Shown piece by piece: positions 1 through 9,547 of a stretch of 64,000 nucleotides of DNA. The notes beneath the pieces were generated by a model. It searched no databases. It was not told where the DNA came from and saw only the letters and a list, made by a program, of their open reading frames with translations. The stretch covers positions 186,001-250,000 of the forward strand of contig DLHJ01000014.1 of NCBI GenBank assembly GCA_002483145.1, read 5' to 3'. The position numbers were made by a program, and so were the translations under genes. This stretch comes from Cellvibrio sp. UBA7671 (GTDB taxonomy: Bacteria; Pseudomonadota; Gammaproteobacteria; Pseudomonadales; Cellvibrionaceae). Positions within the stretch are counted from its first letter, which is position 1. Each line of letters begins with the position of its first letter.

Positions 1-32
1 GAAATATCCAAGGTTTTTATAAACTCTGTCAC
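1..32 (-). CDS. oppC: Oligopeptide ABC transporter permease OppC, N-terminus only (partial)
   Basis: The first 32 bases read on the minus strand give a GTG start followed by TEFIKTLDI, then run off the window edge. The start lies three bases beyond the oppB stop codon, and the end of oppB supplies a purine-rich ribosome-binding stretch. Position and operon order (oppA, oppB, then this) point to the second permease subunit, OppC. Only about ten codons are visible, so the family assignment is inferred from context. Confidence 0.5.
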   Translation of the reverse strand, partial: MTEFIKTLDI

Positions 33-35
33 GCC

Positions 36-971
36 TTAACCTCTCTCTTCCAGTTCTTGCCGCAGCTTCGGATTCAACCAAACCTGAACTATGTCGGCGA
101 GCAAATTAAACAAAATGATCAGGAAGGCAAAGAAAATAGTACAGCCTAGAATCATTGTGTAATCACGGTTAAATGCCGCTATAACATAATATCGGCCAAG
201 TCCTGGAACCTGAAAAATTGATTCAACGACAAATGAACCTGCTAGTAGACCCGCAACAGCAGGGCCAAGGAAAGAAATTACTGGTGTGATGCCACCACGC
301 AATGCATGCACCAAGACAATACGAATGGTTGAAAGGCCCTTTGCCCTCGCTGTGCGGATATAATCCTGAGAAAGAATTTCCAGCATTCCGCCGCGACAAA
401 TACGTGCGATATACGCCGCATAAACAGAGCCAAGCGTAATTGACGGCAATATTTTATCACCGGGAATTTGCCCCCAACCCGCTACAGGTAACCAGCCAAG
501 CCAAATACCGAATACCAATAACAGAATGGGCCCAAGGACAAATGTCGGCATACAAATTCCGATCATTGCAGTAGACATAGGTACATAGTCAAGCAAGGTA
601 TTTTGTTTGATCGCTGCCAGCATTCCAGTAGGCAATCCCACAAGCAGCGCAAATAAAATGGCATAGAACGAGAGTTCTAACGTGGGGAGTAACCCGGCTG
701 CAATCAGTTCAGTTACCGAATGGCTGGCAAATTTGAACGAGGGTCCAAAATCGCCCTGAATAATACTGCTCATGTAATCCATATATTGCTTCCAGAGCGG
801 ATCATCCAGATGGTAACGTTTATTGAGCTGCGTCAGCACTTCCGGAGGTATCGCGCGGTCTTTATCAAAAGGCCCCCCGGGTGCTGCGCGCACCATAAAA
901 AATGTTACTGTCGCGACCAGCAACAATACGGGAATAGCTTGTAAAACACGTTTGAGGATAAACAGAAACAT
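36..971 (-). CDS. oppB: Oligopeptide ABC transporter permease OppB
   Basis: This is an inner-membrane permease subunit of a dipeptide/oligopeptide ABC importer (BPD_transp_1 family). The 311 residues match the usual OppB length. The N-terminus (MFLFILKRVLQAIPVLLLV) is the typical first membrane segment, followed by the family's APGGPFD and YHLDDPLWKQY region. Near the end of the transmembrane domain lies the EAA-type loop (DYIRTARAKGL) that contacts the ATPase, and then VVESIFQVPGLGRY. The gene starts three bases after oppA and is followed at once by oppC, so the genes form one operon. Substrate specificity cannot be read from the sequence. Confidence 0.95.
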   Translation of the reverse strand: MFLFILKRVLQAIPVLLLVATVTFFMVRAAPGGPFDKDRAIPPEVLTQLNKRYHLDDPLWKQYMDYMSSIIQGDFGPSFKFASHSVTELIAAGLLPTLELSFYAILFALLVGLPTGMLAAIKQNTLLDYVPMSTAMIGICMPTFVLGPILLLVFGIWLGWLPVAGWGQIPGDKILPSITLGSVYAAYIARICRGGMLEILSQDYIRTARAKGLSTIRIVLVHALRGGITPVISFLGPAVAGLLAGSFVVESIFQVPGLGRYYVIAAFNRDYTMILGCTIFFAFLIILFNLLADIVQVWLNPKLRQELEERG

Positions 972-974
972 AGA

Positions 975-2609
975 TTACTCTGGTTGGGGTGTACTGGATT
1001 CAAGATACAGTTTTTTGTAGGAGTAATAATCCAGAATATTTTGATGATAGCCTTTTAGTTGTGTGGAGATAAGATTGTTGGTGGTGTAGTTGTAAAGTGG
1101 AATTAAAGGTGCCTCCTCCAGCAACAAGGCTTCAGCTTGTTGAAAAACTTCATATCGCTCTTGTTTGTCCGCAATGGTCGCTGCTTTTTTTATGAGCTCA
1201 TCATACTTTTTATTTTTCCAACCCGTTTTATTGTCACCACTATCGCTAGTAAAAATTTCTAAAAATGTGTTGGGATCTACATAATCGCCGACCCAAGCCA
1301 TACGGGCTACGTTGTGATGCAAATTTTTAATTTCATGCAGATATACCTTCCACTCCTGATTCCTAAGCTTGATGTTAATATTCAGGTGATTTTTCCACAT
1401 TTGTTGTATTGCCTCGGCAATTTTTCGGTGGTCTTCGGAGCTGTTGTAGGTCAACTCAACACTGGGGAAATTTTTACCATCGGGATAGCCTGCTTCCGCA
1501 AGTAATTGCCGTGCTTTTTCTACATTGAATACAATCTGGCTCCTTGATGTGTAGCCTAATGTATCGGGTGGCGTTAGTGCGCCGGTTGCGCTTTGTACAC
1601 CGTTAGTCACACTATCCACCAATGTTTTCCTATCTATAGCAAAAGCCAGGGCTTGACGTATACGCACATCATCAAAAGGTGGTTTTGTTACATTGAAACC
1701 ATAAAAGTAGGTCGCCAAATAGGGATAATGATTGTATTCGGGGTCCTTGTTCGCACGGTAGACCGGAATTTTTGCGTAAGGCATCCATTCAGTCCGATGT
1801 AAATGACGCGCTTTAAACATTCGCTCTTCAACCAATAACTGGTCTATAGGCATGAAATGAATTTCATTAAGGCGAACATTTTCGCTATCCCAATAGTAAG
1901 GGTTTTTCTTAACAACCAAGGAACGGCCAGGAATCCAATCTTTTAAAGTGAAGGCACCATTGCCGACGAAATTTCCCGGCTTTGACCAAGGGTTTGTTGG
2001 GTCATCAAGTTCGCCAAATTGTTTCATACTGGCAGTATGCAGTGGAAATAACGCTAGATAATCGAGCAACTGTAGGAAATAAGGTGTGGGGTTTTCCAGT
2101 TCTATTTTTAAATACCGATCGTCCAGTGCTTTAAAACCAACGAGGGAGAGGTCGGTAATTTCTTTACGGTAGTATTTTTCAGCATTTTTGAAGACAAATA
2201 GCGACGTAACCGTCTCGTTACCCAGTGCAGGCATCAATCCGCGCAACCATCCATTCACAAAATCATGGGCAGTTACAGGATCGCCATTAGACCATCGTGC
2301 AGTTTCCCTGATATGAAATACGTAGGTCATGTGATCCGCTGAAACTTCCCAGCGATCTGAAACAGCAGGCACAACTTCAAGAGTGCGTGGGTCTTTGCCG
2401 ACCAACCCCTCGAACAGCGCCGCAATAATGCGTCCTTCTGGCATACCATTGGTTCCGTGAGGGTCTACACCCGTGACATCCGTACCATTCCCAAAATACA
2501 GTATTTGCTGCTCAGTCCCCACATCCACCAAGGTTTTGCGCTCGCAGGCCCACAGCCCTAACATCAGTATTGCCAACACCAAAGTTCTTGTTGCCATAGT
2601 TATGGTCAT
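975..2609 (-). CDS. oppA: Oligopeptide-binding lipoprotein OppA (SBP_bac_5)
   Basis: Periplasmic solute-binding protein that delivers peptides to OppBC. The SBP_bac_5 fold is recognisable from YFGNGTDVTGVDPHG near the start, the WSNGDPVTAHDFVNGWLRG motif, FDDVRIRQALAFAIDR, and a tyrosine-rich C-terminus. The N-terminus has a signal peptide ending in a lipobox (LWAC, cysteine about residue 22), so it is probably lipid-anchored. I place the start at the second in-frame ATG because GGAGAG lies seven bases before it; an ATG seven codons upstream is the alternative. It is the first gene of the opp operon. It could bind murein peptides as MppA does; the sequence does not decide this. Confidence 0.92.
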   Translation of the reverse strand: MTITMATRTLVLAILMLGLWACERKTLVDVGTEQQILYFGNGTDVTGVDPHGTNGMPEGRIIAALFEGLVGKDPRTLEVVPAVSDRWEVSADHMTYVFHIRETARWSNGDPVTAHDFVNGWLRGLMPALGNETVTSLFVFKNAEKYYRKEITDLSLVGFKALDDRYLKIELENPTPYFLQLLDYLALFPLHTASMKQFGELDDPTNPWSKPGNFVGNGAFTLKDWIPGRSLVVKKNPYYWDSENVRLNEIHFMPIDQLLVEERMFKARHLHRTEWMPYAKIPVYRANKDPEYNHYPYLATYFYGFNVTKPPFDDVRIRQALAFAIDRKTLVDSVTNGVQSATGALTPPDTLGYTSRSQIVFNVEKARQLLAEAGYPDGKNFPSVELTYNSSEDHRKIAEAIQQMWKNHLNINIKLRNQEWKVYLHEIKNLHHNVARMAWVGDYVDPNTFLEIFTSDSGDNKTGWKNKKYDELIKKAATIADKQERYEVFQQAEALLLEEAPLIPLYNYTTNNLISTQLKGYHQNILDYYSYKKLYLESSTPQPE

Positions 2610-2739
2610 TAATTTTCTCTCCGCCAGCATGAGGTCTATCAGTGCCTTTTTCCGAATGGTAGTACACTTTAAATACCAAACATAGCTATATAAAAATCAT
2701 TATTAACAATAACTTAGGCTTTTTTTAGCGGTTTACTTG

Positions 2740-2787
2740 CATGTTGAGGCAGGCCCTTGGGTAATAACTGCCTCACATCGCAACATG
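2740..2787. repeat. Bulged inverted repeat in the oppA/cheC divergent region
   Basis: TGAGGCAG at 2745-2752 pairs with CTGCCTCA at 2768-2775, and the outer arm CATGT (2740-2744) pairs with ACATG (2783-2787), leaving a seven-base bulge on the right. No T-run follows on either strand, so it is not a clear terminator. It could be an operator or a leader structure for the plus-strand gene. Confidence 0.5.
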
Positions 2788-2863
2788 TTTCCCTACAAAT
2801 TTATAGATTGCTGCTAAGCTTCAGTTAAATGCACCTCGGACTGACCATAACAAGATCTGAACT

Positions 2864-3481
2864 ATGCGAGATTATTTGCTCACCGAAGATCAGCGCGATT
2901 GCCTTCAGGAAATCACCAATGTTGCCATGGGGCAAGCCGGCTCCCATCTGGCTCGCCTGCTAGACGTTTTTGTGGTGTTATCCATCCCACACGTTAGTGT
3001 CCTCAACCCTACCGATATTGCCATGGCGTTACAGTCGCTCAACCGGGAAAGTCGCAATGACATAGTGCACGGTGTGTGCCAAGGTTTCATAGGAGGTGGC
3101 ATTGCCGGTGAGGCCATGCTGATATTTCACGAAACTGACTTTGATGATCTTGCCAAGCTGCTGAAATATGATCGCGTTACAGATGAGCAGGCGCAGTATG
3201 AGCTACTAATGGACACCGCCAATGTATTAAATGGTGCATGCTTGCGAGGATTGGCGGAGCAGTTGGATACTCACTTTAGTTTTGGCCCACCTATGTTGTT
3301 GGGACAGCACTGCAATATTACTGACTTGCTACAAAACAATAATATGAAGTGGAAGCAGGCGTTAGTCGTTGAGATCAACTACTCTATTGAGAACCATAAA
3401 ATTAATTGTGATTTATTATTGGTTGTAGCAGAACACTCTATTTTCGGTCTGACTGAAAAACTTAACTACCTACTCGATTAG
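2864..3481 (+). CDS. CheC-type phosphatase family protein
   Basis: The protein resembles CheC, a phosphatase of phospho-CheY-type receivers. Two copies of the CheC/CheX/FliY helix motif (acidic-x-x-Asn) are visible: QEITNVAMG with Glu16 and Asn19, and MDTANVLNG with Asp117 and Asn120. Length (205 residues) is right for CheC. The second site has Asp where Glu is usual, a conservative change. There is no signal peptide or membrane segment, so it should be cytoplasmic. It ends 14 bases before a PAS-GGDEF gene, so the two are probably cotranscribed. The receiver it acts on is not in the immediate neighbourhood. Confidence 0.75.
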   Translation: MRDYLLTEDQRDCLQEITNVAMGQAGSHLARLLDVFVVLSIPHVSVLNPTDIAMALQSLNRESRNDIVHGVCQGFIGGGIAGEAMLIFHETDFDDLAKLLKYDRVTDEQAQYELLMDTANVLNGACLRGLAEQLDTHFSFGPPMLLGQHCNITDLLQNNNMKWKQALVVEINYSIENHKINCDLLLVVAEHSIFGLTEKLNYLLD

Positions 3482-3495
3482 GTTGAACCATAACG

Positions 3496-4461
3496 ATGGC
3501 AATTAGCGAAGATCTCAGTAAAATTTTCAAGGATGTCCACTGGCAAATGGATATCCTCCAAAATATTGATGTTGGCCTTGTAGTAATGAGCCCGGACTAC
3601 ACGATTGAAGTCTGGAATAGTTTTATGCAAAACCACAGTGGCAAGGCGCCGGAAGATGTACTTAATAGAAGTATATTTACCGTTTTCCCTGAACTGTCGG
3701 AACAATGGTTTAGGCATAAATCACAGTCTGTTTTTGTTTTACAAAACACCGCGTTTACTACTTGGGAGCAACGCCCCTATTTATTTCGCTTCCCTCATTA
3801 TCGCCCTATCACTGGCACTGCTGAATACATGTACCAAAACAGTACCATCATCCCCTTGGTTGATACCAAAGGCGAGGTGGGTCACATCTGTTTGGTAATT
3901 TATGATGTTACAGATTCGGCAGTTAATAAAATTGCGCAGCAACAAGCCAACAAACAATTGCAAAACCTAAGCCGCACCGATCACTTGACCGGACTTTTTA
4001 ATCGCGGTTACTGGGAGCTTCGTCTAATACAGGAATTTAAACGCTATGATCGCTATGAGCAGGCATCCAGCCTGATTATGCTCGACATAGATCACTTCAA
4101 GAAGATTAATGATAAATATGGCCATACTATAGGCGATGAAGCAATCAGAGGGGTAAGTCGCGCAATTAAAGAACAGGTACGGGATTTGGACATTGCCGGC
4201 CGTTACGGTGGCGAAGAGTTCGGGATTGTCCTTACCAATACCAATGGTGATGGTGCCTGTGTCTTTGCTGAGCGGCTGCGCTCCGCTATTGAGCAGCTAA
4301 CAATCTACACTGAGGGTCACGAAATAAAATTCACTGTCAGTTTGGGCGTGGCAGAGTTAACCGATAAAATTCACGATCACCGCAACTGGATTGAAAAGGC
4401 AGATCAAGCGCTTTACAAGTCTAAAGAGGGTGGCAGAAATCGCTGTACTATGCTTTCGTAG
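3496..4461 (+). CDS. PAS-GGDEF diguanylate cyclase
   Basis: Predicted to make cyclic-di-GMP from two GTP. A PAS domain fills about residues 18-140 (IDVGLVVMSPDYTIEVWN), then a GGDEF domain from about 155 to the end, with TDHLTGLFNR, LDIDHFKKIND and the active-site loop GGEEF at 238-242. The product-inhibition site RxxD is present (RDLD, 229-232), exactly five residues ahead of GGEEF. So both catalysis and feedback inhibition look intact. No membrane segment is seen, which implies a cytoplasmic sensor. It follows the CheC-type gene closely and ends at a shared bidirectional terminator. Confidence 0.93.
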   Translation: MAISEDLSKIFKDVHWQMDILQNIDVGLVVMSPDYTIEVWNSFMQNHSGKAPEDVLNRSIFTVFPELSEQWFRHKSQSVFVLQNTAFTTWEQRPYLFRFPHYRPITGTAEYMYQNSTIIPLVDTKGEVGHICLVIYDVTDSAVNKIAQQQANKQLQNLSRTDHLTGLFNRGYWELRLIQEFKRYDRYEQASSLIMLDIDHFKKINDKYGHTIGDEAIRGVSRAIKEQVRDLDIAGRYGGEEFGIVLTNTNGDGACVFAERLRSAIEQLTIYTEGHEIKFTVSLGVAELTDKIHDHRNWIEKADQALYKSKEGGRNRCTMLS

Positions 4462-4479
4462 CCCCCTGACTGATGAAAT

Positions 4480-4508
4480 AAAAAAGGCTCCCGCAGGAGC
4501 CTTTTTTA
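4480..4508. terminator. Bidirectional intrinsic terminator between the diguanylate cyclase and ppiD
   Basis: GGCTCC (4486-4491), loop CGCA, GGAGCC (4496-4501), with an A-run before and a T-run after. It can serve both convergent genes. Confidence 0.9.
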
Positions 4509-4523
4509 TTATTACAGTAAAGA

Positions 4524-6392
4524 TTATTGAACTATATCAGCTGCATCTTTCAGGAATTTTTGATAGCTCGAGAAATCATTCTTCCCGTAAATACTACCCA
4601 ATTGAGCAGTAATTGCTGTTTTTTGTTCTGGGGTTACTTTCTCATAACTACCTGGCGTAACAGCTTCTAAGGCAACTACCGCCAAATCACCAGCAGCAGT
4701 CATTACCTTGTCAAATGTGGGCGAGCTTGAAGATGGTTTAGTCATAGTAAATGCATGGCGCAGGACATCTGAATCAATGTCAGCACTGCTACGTGTAGCA
4801 GCTTTTACCTGTTTAAACTCAACACCTGCGGCCTTGCTTAATTCAGAAAAACTACCACCCGATTTTAAGTCGGCAATCAACCTGGTAGCTTGCTCATCAA
4901 GCAGTGTCTTGGCTTTCTGATCTTTCAGGGTATTAGTGATTTGTTCTTGAACACTGGCAAGTGGTTTAACCTGGCTAGGTTTGTAATCGGTTTTTTTCAA
5001 TACAACCACATTGCTTGAATCGATTTCAATCACATCACTACTATTACCTTCCTGCAAAACTTCAGTAGAAAAAGCAGCTGCAACCACTTTGGGATTGGCC
5101 ATTAAATCTTTACCTTTGCTGCGCTCAAACAGGCCAGAGTTCTCAGCTTTAAGATTTAGTGCTTGAGCCACCTCTTGCAAGCTTTCTGCGTTGTAAGATT
5201 CTTCACGTAATTTTTCTAATTGAACAACGAACAAGTTCTCAGCTTCCGCACGTTTTAATTCATCTTCAATGCTTGCCTTTTGTTCTTCGAATGAAGGTGG
5301 TTCGGAACCTTTTTCTGCTAAAAGTTTGATGAAGTGTGTACCAGCATCAGTTTTAACCGCAGAAGAAACCTCTCCTACTTTTAATGTGGCAAGTGCTGAT
5401 TCAAATTCTGCAGGGAAGGCATCGCCTTTAGTGAAACCCAAATCCCCGCCCTGCTCCTTACTACCTAAATCGTCAGAAAATTCTTTAGCTAATGCAGCGA
5501 AGTCATCACCGGCAGCAAGTTTGTCAGCGATAGTTTTAATCTTATCCTGATTATCACCCTCTACAAGAATGTGGGCTGCCTGGCGCTCTGGTGCAGCAAC
5601 AAAAGAAGCTTGGTTTTGTTCAAATTGTTTGCGTACTTGCTCTTCTGTAACGCTGATGTTTTTCATCAGATCCGCTACATTGAGGCTTATGTAATCGACC
5701 GCAACTTGCTCTTCACTAGTGAACATTTGTTGATTTGCATCGTAATAGCTTTGGATCTCTGCTGTTTCAACCTGAATTGTTTCACGCACTTTTGCCGCGG
5801 GCAATATAACGTATCCGAGATCGCGTGATTGAAAGCTAAGCGCAACTACATCATCCAGTTGCGAGGGGGTTGCAAAAGCTGTTGCGCTGACACCCGCTTG
5901 CAACTGATTAATAACAATTTCATCAGATAAAATTTTAGCGTAAGTGCTATGGGTATATCCCATGTTTCGCAACACTTGTTGATAGCGATTGTTATCAAAC
6001 GCTCCGGCTTCATTTTTAAATTGGGGCGCAGTAGCGATTTGCTCACTGAGATAAGTATTGCCCACTGCCATGCCTGATTTTACTGCAGCTTGCGACAACA
6101 CCATTCGCTGGACCAAATTATCAATTACAGGCTTACGCAAATACTCATCTGTGAGAAATTCTGCAGGTATTTGGTCACCATAGGTATTCAGCATTTGCTG
6201 CTTCTGCATACCAATAGCTCTGGCCACATCCATTTCAGTGACTTGCTCGCCATTTACTTTGGCGGCCTGATTGGCAGATGTATCCCAATTGAATAATGCC
6301 TCAACACCCGTAAGGGCAAAAATGATCACCAAAAACCCAATCAAGATAAAAGAGATAACACCTCTGGAATTGTCTCTGAGGTTTTGTAACAT
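4524..6392 (-). CDS. ppiD: Periplasmic peptidyl-prolyl isomerase/chaperone PpiD
   Basis: Membrane-anchored periplasmic folding factor of the SurA/PpiD family, 622 residues as expected. A single N-terminal membrane segment (GVISFILIGFLVIIFALTG, about residues 11-30) is followed by a SurA_N-like region and a parvulin domain recognisable from AAHILVEG, FAALAKEFSDD, GGDLGFTKG and THFIKLLA. A long C-terminal region follows. AGGAG lies well placed before the ATG. It stands downstream of lon-hupB, the standard order in Pseudomonas and relatives, but is separated from hupB by a terminator. Confidence 0.95.
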   Translation of the reverse strand: MLQNLRDNSRGVISFILIGFLVIIFALTGVEALFNWDTSANQAAKVNGEQVTEMDVARAIGMQKQQMLNTYGDQIPAEFLTDEYLRKPVIDNLVQRMVLSQAAVKSGMAVGNTYLSEQIATAPQFKNEAGAFDNNRYQQVLRNMGYTHSTYAKILSDEIVINQLQAGVSATAFATPSQLDDVVALSFQSRDLGYVILPAAKVRETIQVETAEIQSYYDANQQMFTSEEQVAVDYISLNVADLMKNISVTEEQVRKQFEQNQASFVAAPERQAAHILVEGDNQDKIKTIADKLAAGDDFAALAKEFSDDLGSKEQGGDLGFTKGDAFPAEFESALATLKVGEVSSAVKTDAGTHFIKLLAEKGSEPPSFEEQKASIEDELKRAEAENLFVVQLEKLREESYNAESLQEVAQALNLKAENSGLFERSKGKDLMANPKVVAAAFSTEVLQEGNSSDVIEIDSSNVVVLKKTDYKPSQVKPLASVQEQITNTLKDQKAKTLLDEQATRLIADLKSGGSFSELSKAAGVEFKQVKAATRSSADIDSDVLRHAFTMTKPSSSSPTFDKVMTAAGDLAVVALEAVTPGSYEKVTPEQKTAITAQLGSIYGKNDFSSYQKFLKDAADIVQ

Positions 6393-6518
6393 TTTAAACT
6401 CCTAGCAGGATGAAGGTGCCTTGCGCAGATAAACTGAGACTACATAGACAACTAAATACTTAATTATTCGATGTTTGAATAGGCACTTGGCCTTGTTTTT
6501 TAATTCGCATTTTACTAA

Positions 6519-6548
6519 AAAAAAAGCGCACCTAGATGCGCCTTTTTA
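6519..6548 (-). terminator. Intrinsic terminator of hupB
   Basis: On the minus strand AGGCGCA, loop TCTAGG and TGCGCTT (one G-U pair) are followed by a long T-run. It lies 40-70 bases after the hupB stop. Confidence 0.8.
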
Positions 6549-6588
6549 TGCTTTAACATTTCAGATTTGTATCTGAAAAAAGCACTTA

Positions 6589-6861
6589 TTAGTTGACAGC
6601 ATCTTTCAATGCTTTCCCCGGTTTAAACCCAGGAACTTTGGCAGCAGCAATCTTGATTTCTGCACCAGTCTGAGGATTGCGACCGGTACGTGCAGCTCTC
6701 TCTTTCACTGCAAAAGTACCAAAACCCACCAGAACCACAGAGTCACCATTTTTGAGGGCACCAGTGATACTTTCAACGACTGCATCCAAGGCACGTCCGG
6801 CAGCAGCTTTAGGAATATCCGCAGACGCGGCAATGGCTTCAATCAGTTCAGTTTTGTTCAC
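6589..6861 (-). CDS. hupB: DNA-binding protein HU-beta
   Basis: Small histone-like nucleoid protein that bends DNA as a dimer. The 90 residues from [13 protein letters not shown] to the C-terminal [12 protein letters not shown] equal the E. coli HupB length, and the DNA-binding arm contains RTGRNPQTG. The start is the GTG at 6861: AAGGGG sits correctly upstream and homologues begin at this point; an upstream ATG would add an atypical 12-residue leader. It sits 215 bases downstream of lon, as in most gammaproteobacteria, and has its own terminator. Confidence 0.95.
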   Translation of the reverse strand: MNKTELIEAIAASADIPKAAAGRALDAVVESITGALKNGDSVVLVGFGTFAVKERAARTGRNPQTGAEIKIAAAKVPGFKPGKALKDAVN

Positions 6862-7076
6862 ACTTAACCCCTTTTGATTATTTGTTTCTAAAAACACAGT
6901 GCAAATTAATGTCGCTATTAATCTGCGTTACCCGTGCAGCAAATGAATTGCGATTTATACCAACAGAGCTTCTGGGGGTCAAGGAAAGCTTACAGCTTTA
7001 CACAAAACCCCTTTGAATCTGATCAGAAAACAAGCAGTTCCTGCCAGATCTTGAATCAGGTCACAGCAGCGCTTGT

Positions 7077-9497
7077 TCAGTGAGTGCTCAGACGATTATC
7101 GCTCTCCGTGGTCTTTTGTGCGGCCTTCTCCAGCGCTCTATATTCCTCATCACTCAAGGGCTTGGGGCTGGATTGCAATGCAATGGCCAAGACCTCATCA
7201 ATCCACTTCACTGGTTTGATGGAAAGGTCTGCTTTGATATTATCTGGAATCTCTTTTAAGTCTCGCTCATTTTCCGCTGGAATGATAACCGTTTTAATTC
7301 CTCCCCTGTGCGCGGCAAGCAGTTTTTCTTTCAACCCACCAATACGCAAAACCTCTCCGCGCAAAGTGATCTCGCCAGTCATAGCAACATCTGCCCGTAC
7401 CGGTATTCCTGTTTGTACTGACACTAAGGCTGTGCACATAGCTATACCCGCGCTAGGGCCATCTTTTGGTGTTGCACCTTCAGGAACATGAATATGGATA
7501 TCCACTTTTTCGTGATGATCGGGAGCGATGCCCAGTGCCTGGCTGCGCGAACGAACAACAGTTAAAGCTGCCTGGATAGATTCCTGCATTACATCACCCA
7601 GTGAACCGGTTTTTATGATGCGCCCTTTACCAACAACAGCTGTTGCTTCAATCGTCAGCAACTCCCCGCCCACTTGGGTCCACGCAAGCCCAGTCACCTG
7701 CCCTATTTGATCCTTACTTTCTGCTTTGCCAAAATCAAATTTGCGCACACCCAACAAATTCTCTAAAGACTCCGAGTCTATTAAATCAGCGCTGGTTCTA
7801 TTGCCTTTGACATGGCAAGTTACAACTTTGCGGCAAATTTTTGCAACTTCTCGCTCCAATCCTCTAACACCTGCTTCACGGGTGTAGTAACGGATGATGT
7901 CGCGAATCGCATCGGAACCAATATTAATTTCAGTATCTTTAAGACCGTTTGCCTTCATTTGTTTTGGAATTAAGTAGCGCAATGCGATATTTAATTTTTC
8001 ATCCTCGGTATAACCTGGGATGCGAATAACCTCCATACGGTCCAATAGTGGGCCAGGAATGTTCATTGAATTGGATGTGCAAACGAACATCACATCCGAC
8101 AAATCATAATCGACTTCGAGATAGTGATCGCTGAAATGGCTGTTTTGTTCCGGATCCAAAACTTCCAGTAATGCAGATGCTGGATCGCCGCGATTATCCA
8201 TGCCCATTTTGTCAATTTCATCCAACAAAAAGAGCGGATTTCGCACACCCACTTTGGCCATCTTCTGAATAAGCTTCCCGGGTAATGAGCCTATGTAAGT
8301 TCTTCTGTGCCCGCGAATTTCAGCTTCATCGCGTACACCCCCCAAGGCCATGCGTACAAACTCACGATTAGTGGCACGCGCAATCGACTCACCCAGGGAC
8401 GTTTTACCTACACCAGGCGGACCAACCAAACACAAAATGGGGCCTTTTACTTTTTTGACGCGCTGTTGTACCGCGAGATATTCGAGAATGCGCTCTTTTA
8501 CTTCCTCAAGTCCGAAATGATCTTTGTTGAGCACTTCTTCAGCGCGTATAAGGTCATGGCGAACTTTACTTCTCTTACTCCAAGGTACTTTAATCATCCA
8601 GTCGATGTAGGCGCGCAGTACGGAAGCTTCCGCAGACATCGGTGACATCATTTTTAATTTGTTTAATTCTGTGCGTGCCTTTTCCTCGGCTTCTTTAGGC
8701 ATTGCAGCTGCGATGATTTTCTTCTCCAGTTCATCCGCTTCACTAACTTCTTCACCTAATTCACCTAGCTCTTTTTGAATAGCTTTTATTTGCTCATTCA
8801 AATAATACTCGCGCTGGCTTTTCTCCATTTGCTTTTTAACGCGACCACGAATTTTCTTCTCGACATGAAACAAATCCACCTCAGCATCCATCAGGTCTAG
8901 AAGATGCTCTATGCGTGCATGTATATCAGCCATTTCCAAAATGGATTGTTTTTTGGGAAGGTCGAGCGACATGTGTGCAGCTATGGTATCCGCTAAGCGG
9001 CCAGGCTCATCAATGCCTGACAACGAGGTGATCACCTCTACAGGTACTTTTTTGCTGAGATTGACATACTGCTCAAACTGACCGATTGCTGAGGCAACCA
9101 GTGCACGAGCTTCAGCGCCTTCTATCGGCGGACTGGAAATAACATCTACAGTTGCCTTGAAGAAACCGCCAGCCTCCTCAATGGACTCGATATTGGCTCG
9201 CTCGCGCCCTTCTATAAGCACTTTTACTGTGCCATCAGGTAATTTGAGTAATTGAAGGATCGAAGCAATCGTTCCTATGCTGTATAGATCTTCAGCTTGT
9301 GGTTCATCCTGCTGTGGATTTTTTTGCGCCACCAGCAAGACTTGCTTGTCGCTGGCCATCGCACGTTCAAGTGCTTCTATGGATTTGCCCCTGCCAACAA
9401 AGAGCGGAGTAACCATATGCGGATAAACAACCACATCGCGCAAGGGCAGCAAGGGGATTTCAGTGATATGGGATTCATGCAGAGTTTCAGCGACCAT
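7077..9497 (-). CDS. lon: ATP-dependent protease Lon
   Basis: Cytoplasmic AAA+ serine protease that degrades misfolded and regulatory proteins. The 806 residues contain the Lon substrate-binding N-domain (ITEIPLLPLRDVVVYPHMVTPL), a Walker A motif (GPPGVGKTS), Walker B (LFLLDEIDKM), and the protease domain with the catalytic Ser in PKDGPSAG and the catalytic Lys in LKEKLLAAHRGG. AGAGGAA precedes the ATG. A sigma-32-like promoter lies just upstream, which fits heat-shock control. Neighbours clpX and hupB are in the usual order. Confidence 0.98.
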   Translation of the reverse strand: MVAETLHESHITEIPLLPLRDVVVYPHMVTPLFVGRGKSIEALERAMASDKQVLLVAQKNPQQDEPQAEDLYSIGTIASILQLLKLPDGTVKVLIEGRERANIESIEEAGGFFKATVDVISSPPIEGAEARALVASAIGQFEQYVNLSKKVPVEVITSLSGIDEPGRLADTIAAHMSLDLPKKQSILEMADIHARIEHLLDLMDAEVDLFHVEKKIRGRVKKQMEKSQREYYLNEQIKAIQKELGELGEEVSEADELEKKIIAAAMPKEAEEKARTELNKLKMMSPMSAEASVLRAYIDWMIKVPWSKRSKVRHDLIRAEEVLNKDHFGLEEVKERILEYLAVQQRVKKVKGPILCLVGPPGVGKTSLGESIARATNREFVRMALGGVRDEAEIRGHRRTYIGSLPGKLIQKMAKVGVRNPLFLLDEIDKMGMDNRGDPASALLEVLDPEQNSHFSDHYLEVDYDLSDVMFVCTSNSMNIPGPLLDRMEVIRIPGYTEDEKLNIALRYLIPKQMKANGLKDTEINIGSDAIRDIIRYYTREAGVRGLEREVAKICRKVVTCHVKGNRTSADLIDSESLENLLGVRKFDFGKAESKDQIGQVTGLAWTQVGGELLTIEATAVVGKGRIIKTGSLGDVMQESIQAALTVVRSRSQALGIAPDHHEKVDIHIHVPEGATPKDGPSAGIAMCTALVSVQTGIPVRADVAMTGEITLRGEVLRIGGLKEKLLAAHRGGIKTVIIPAENERDLKEIPDNIKADLSIKPVKWIDEVLAIALQSSPKPLSDEEYRALEKAAQKTTESDNRLSTH

Positions 9498-9547
9498 TGG
9501 TTCCTCTCTATTTCAAGAAGGCAACAACTACCTTGCCATGAAAACAA

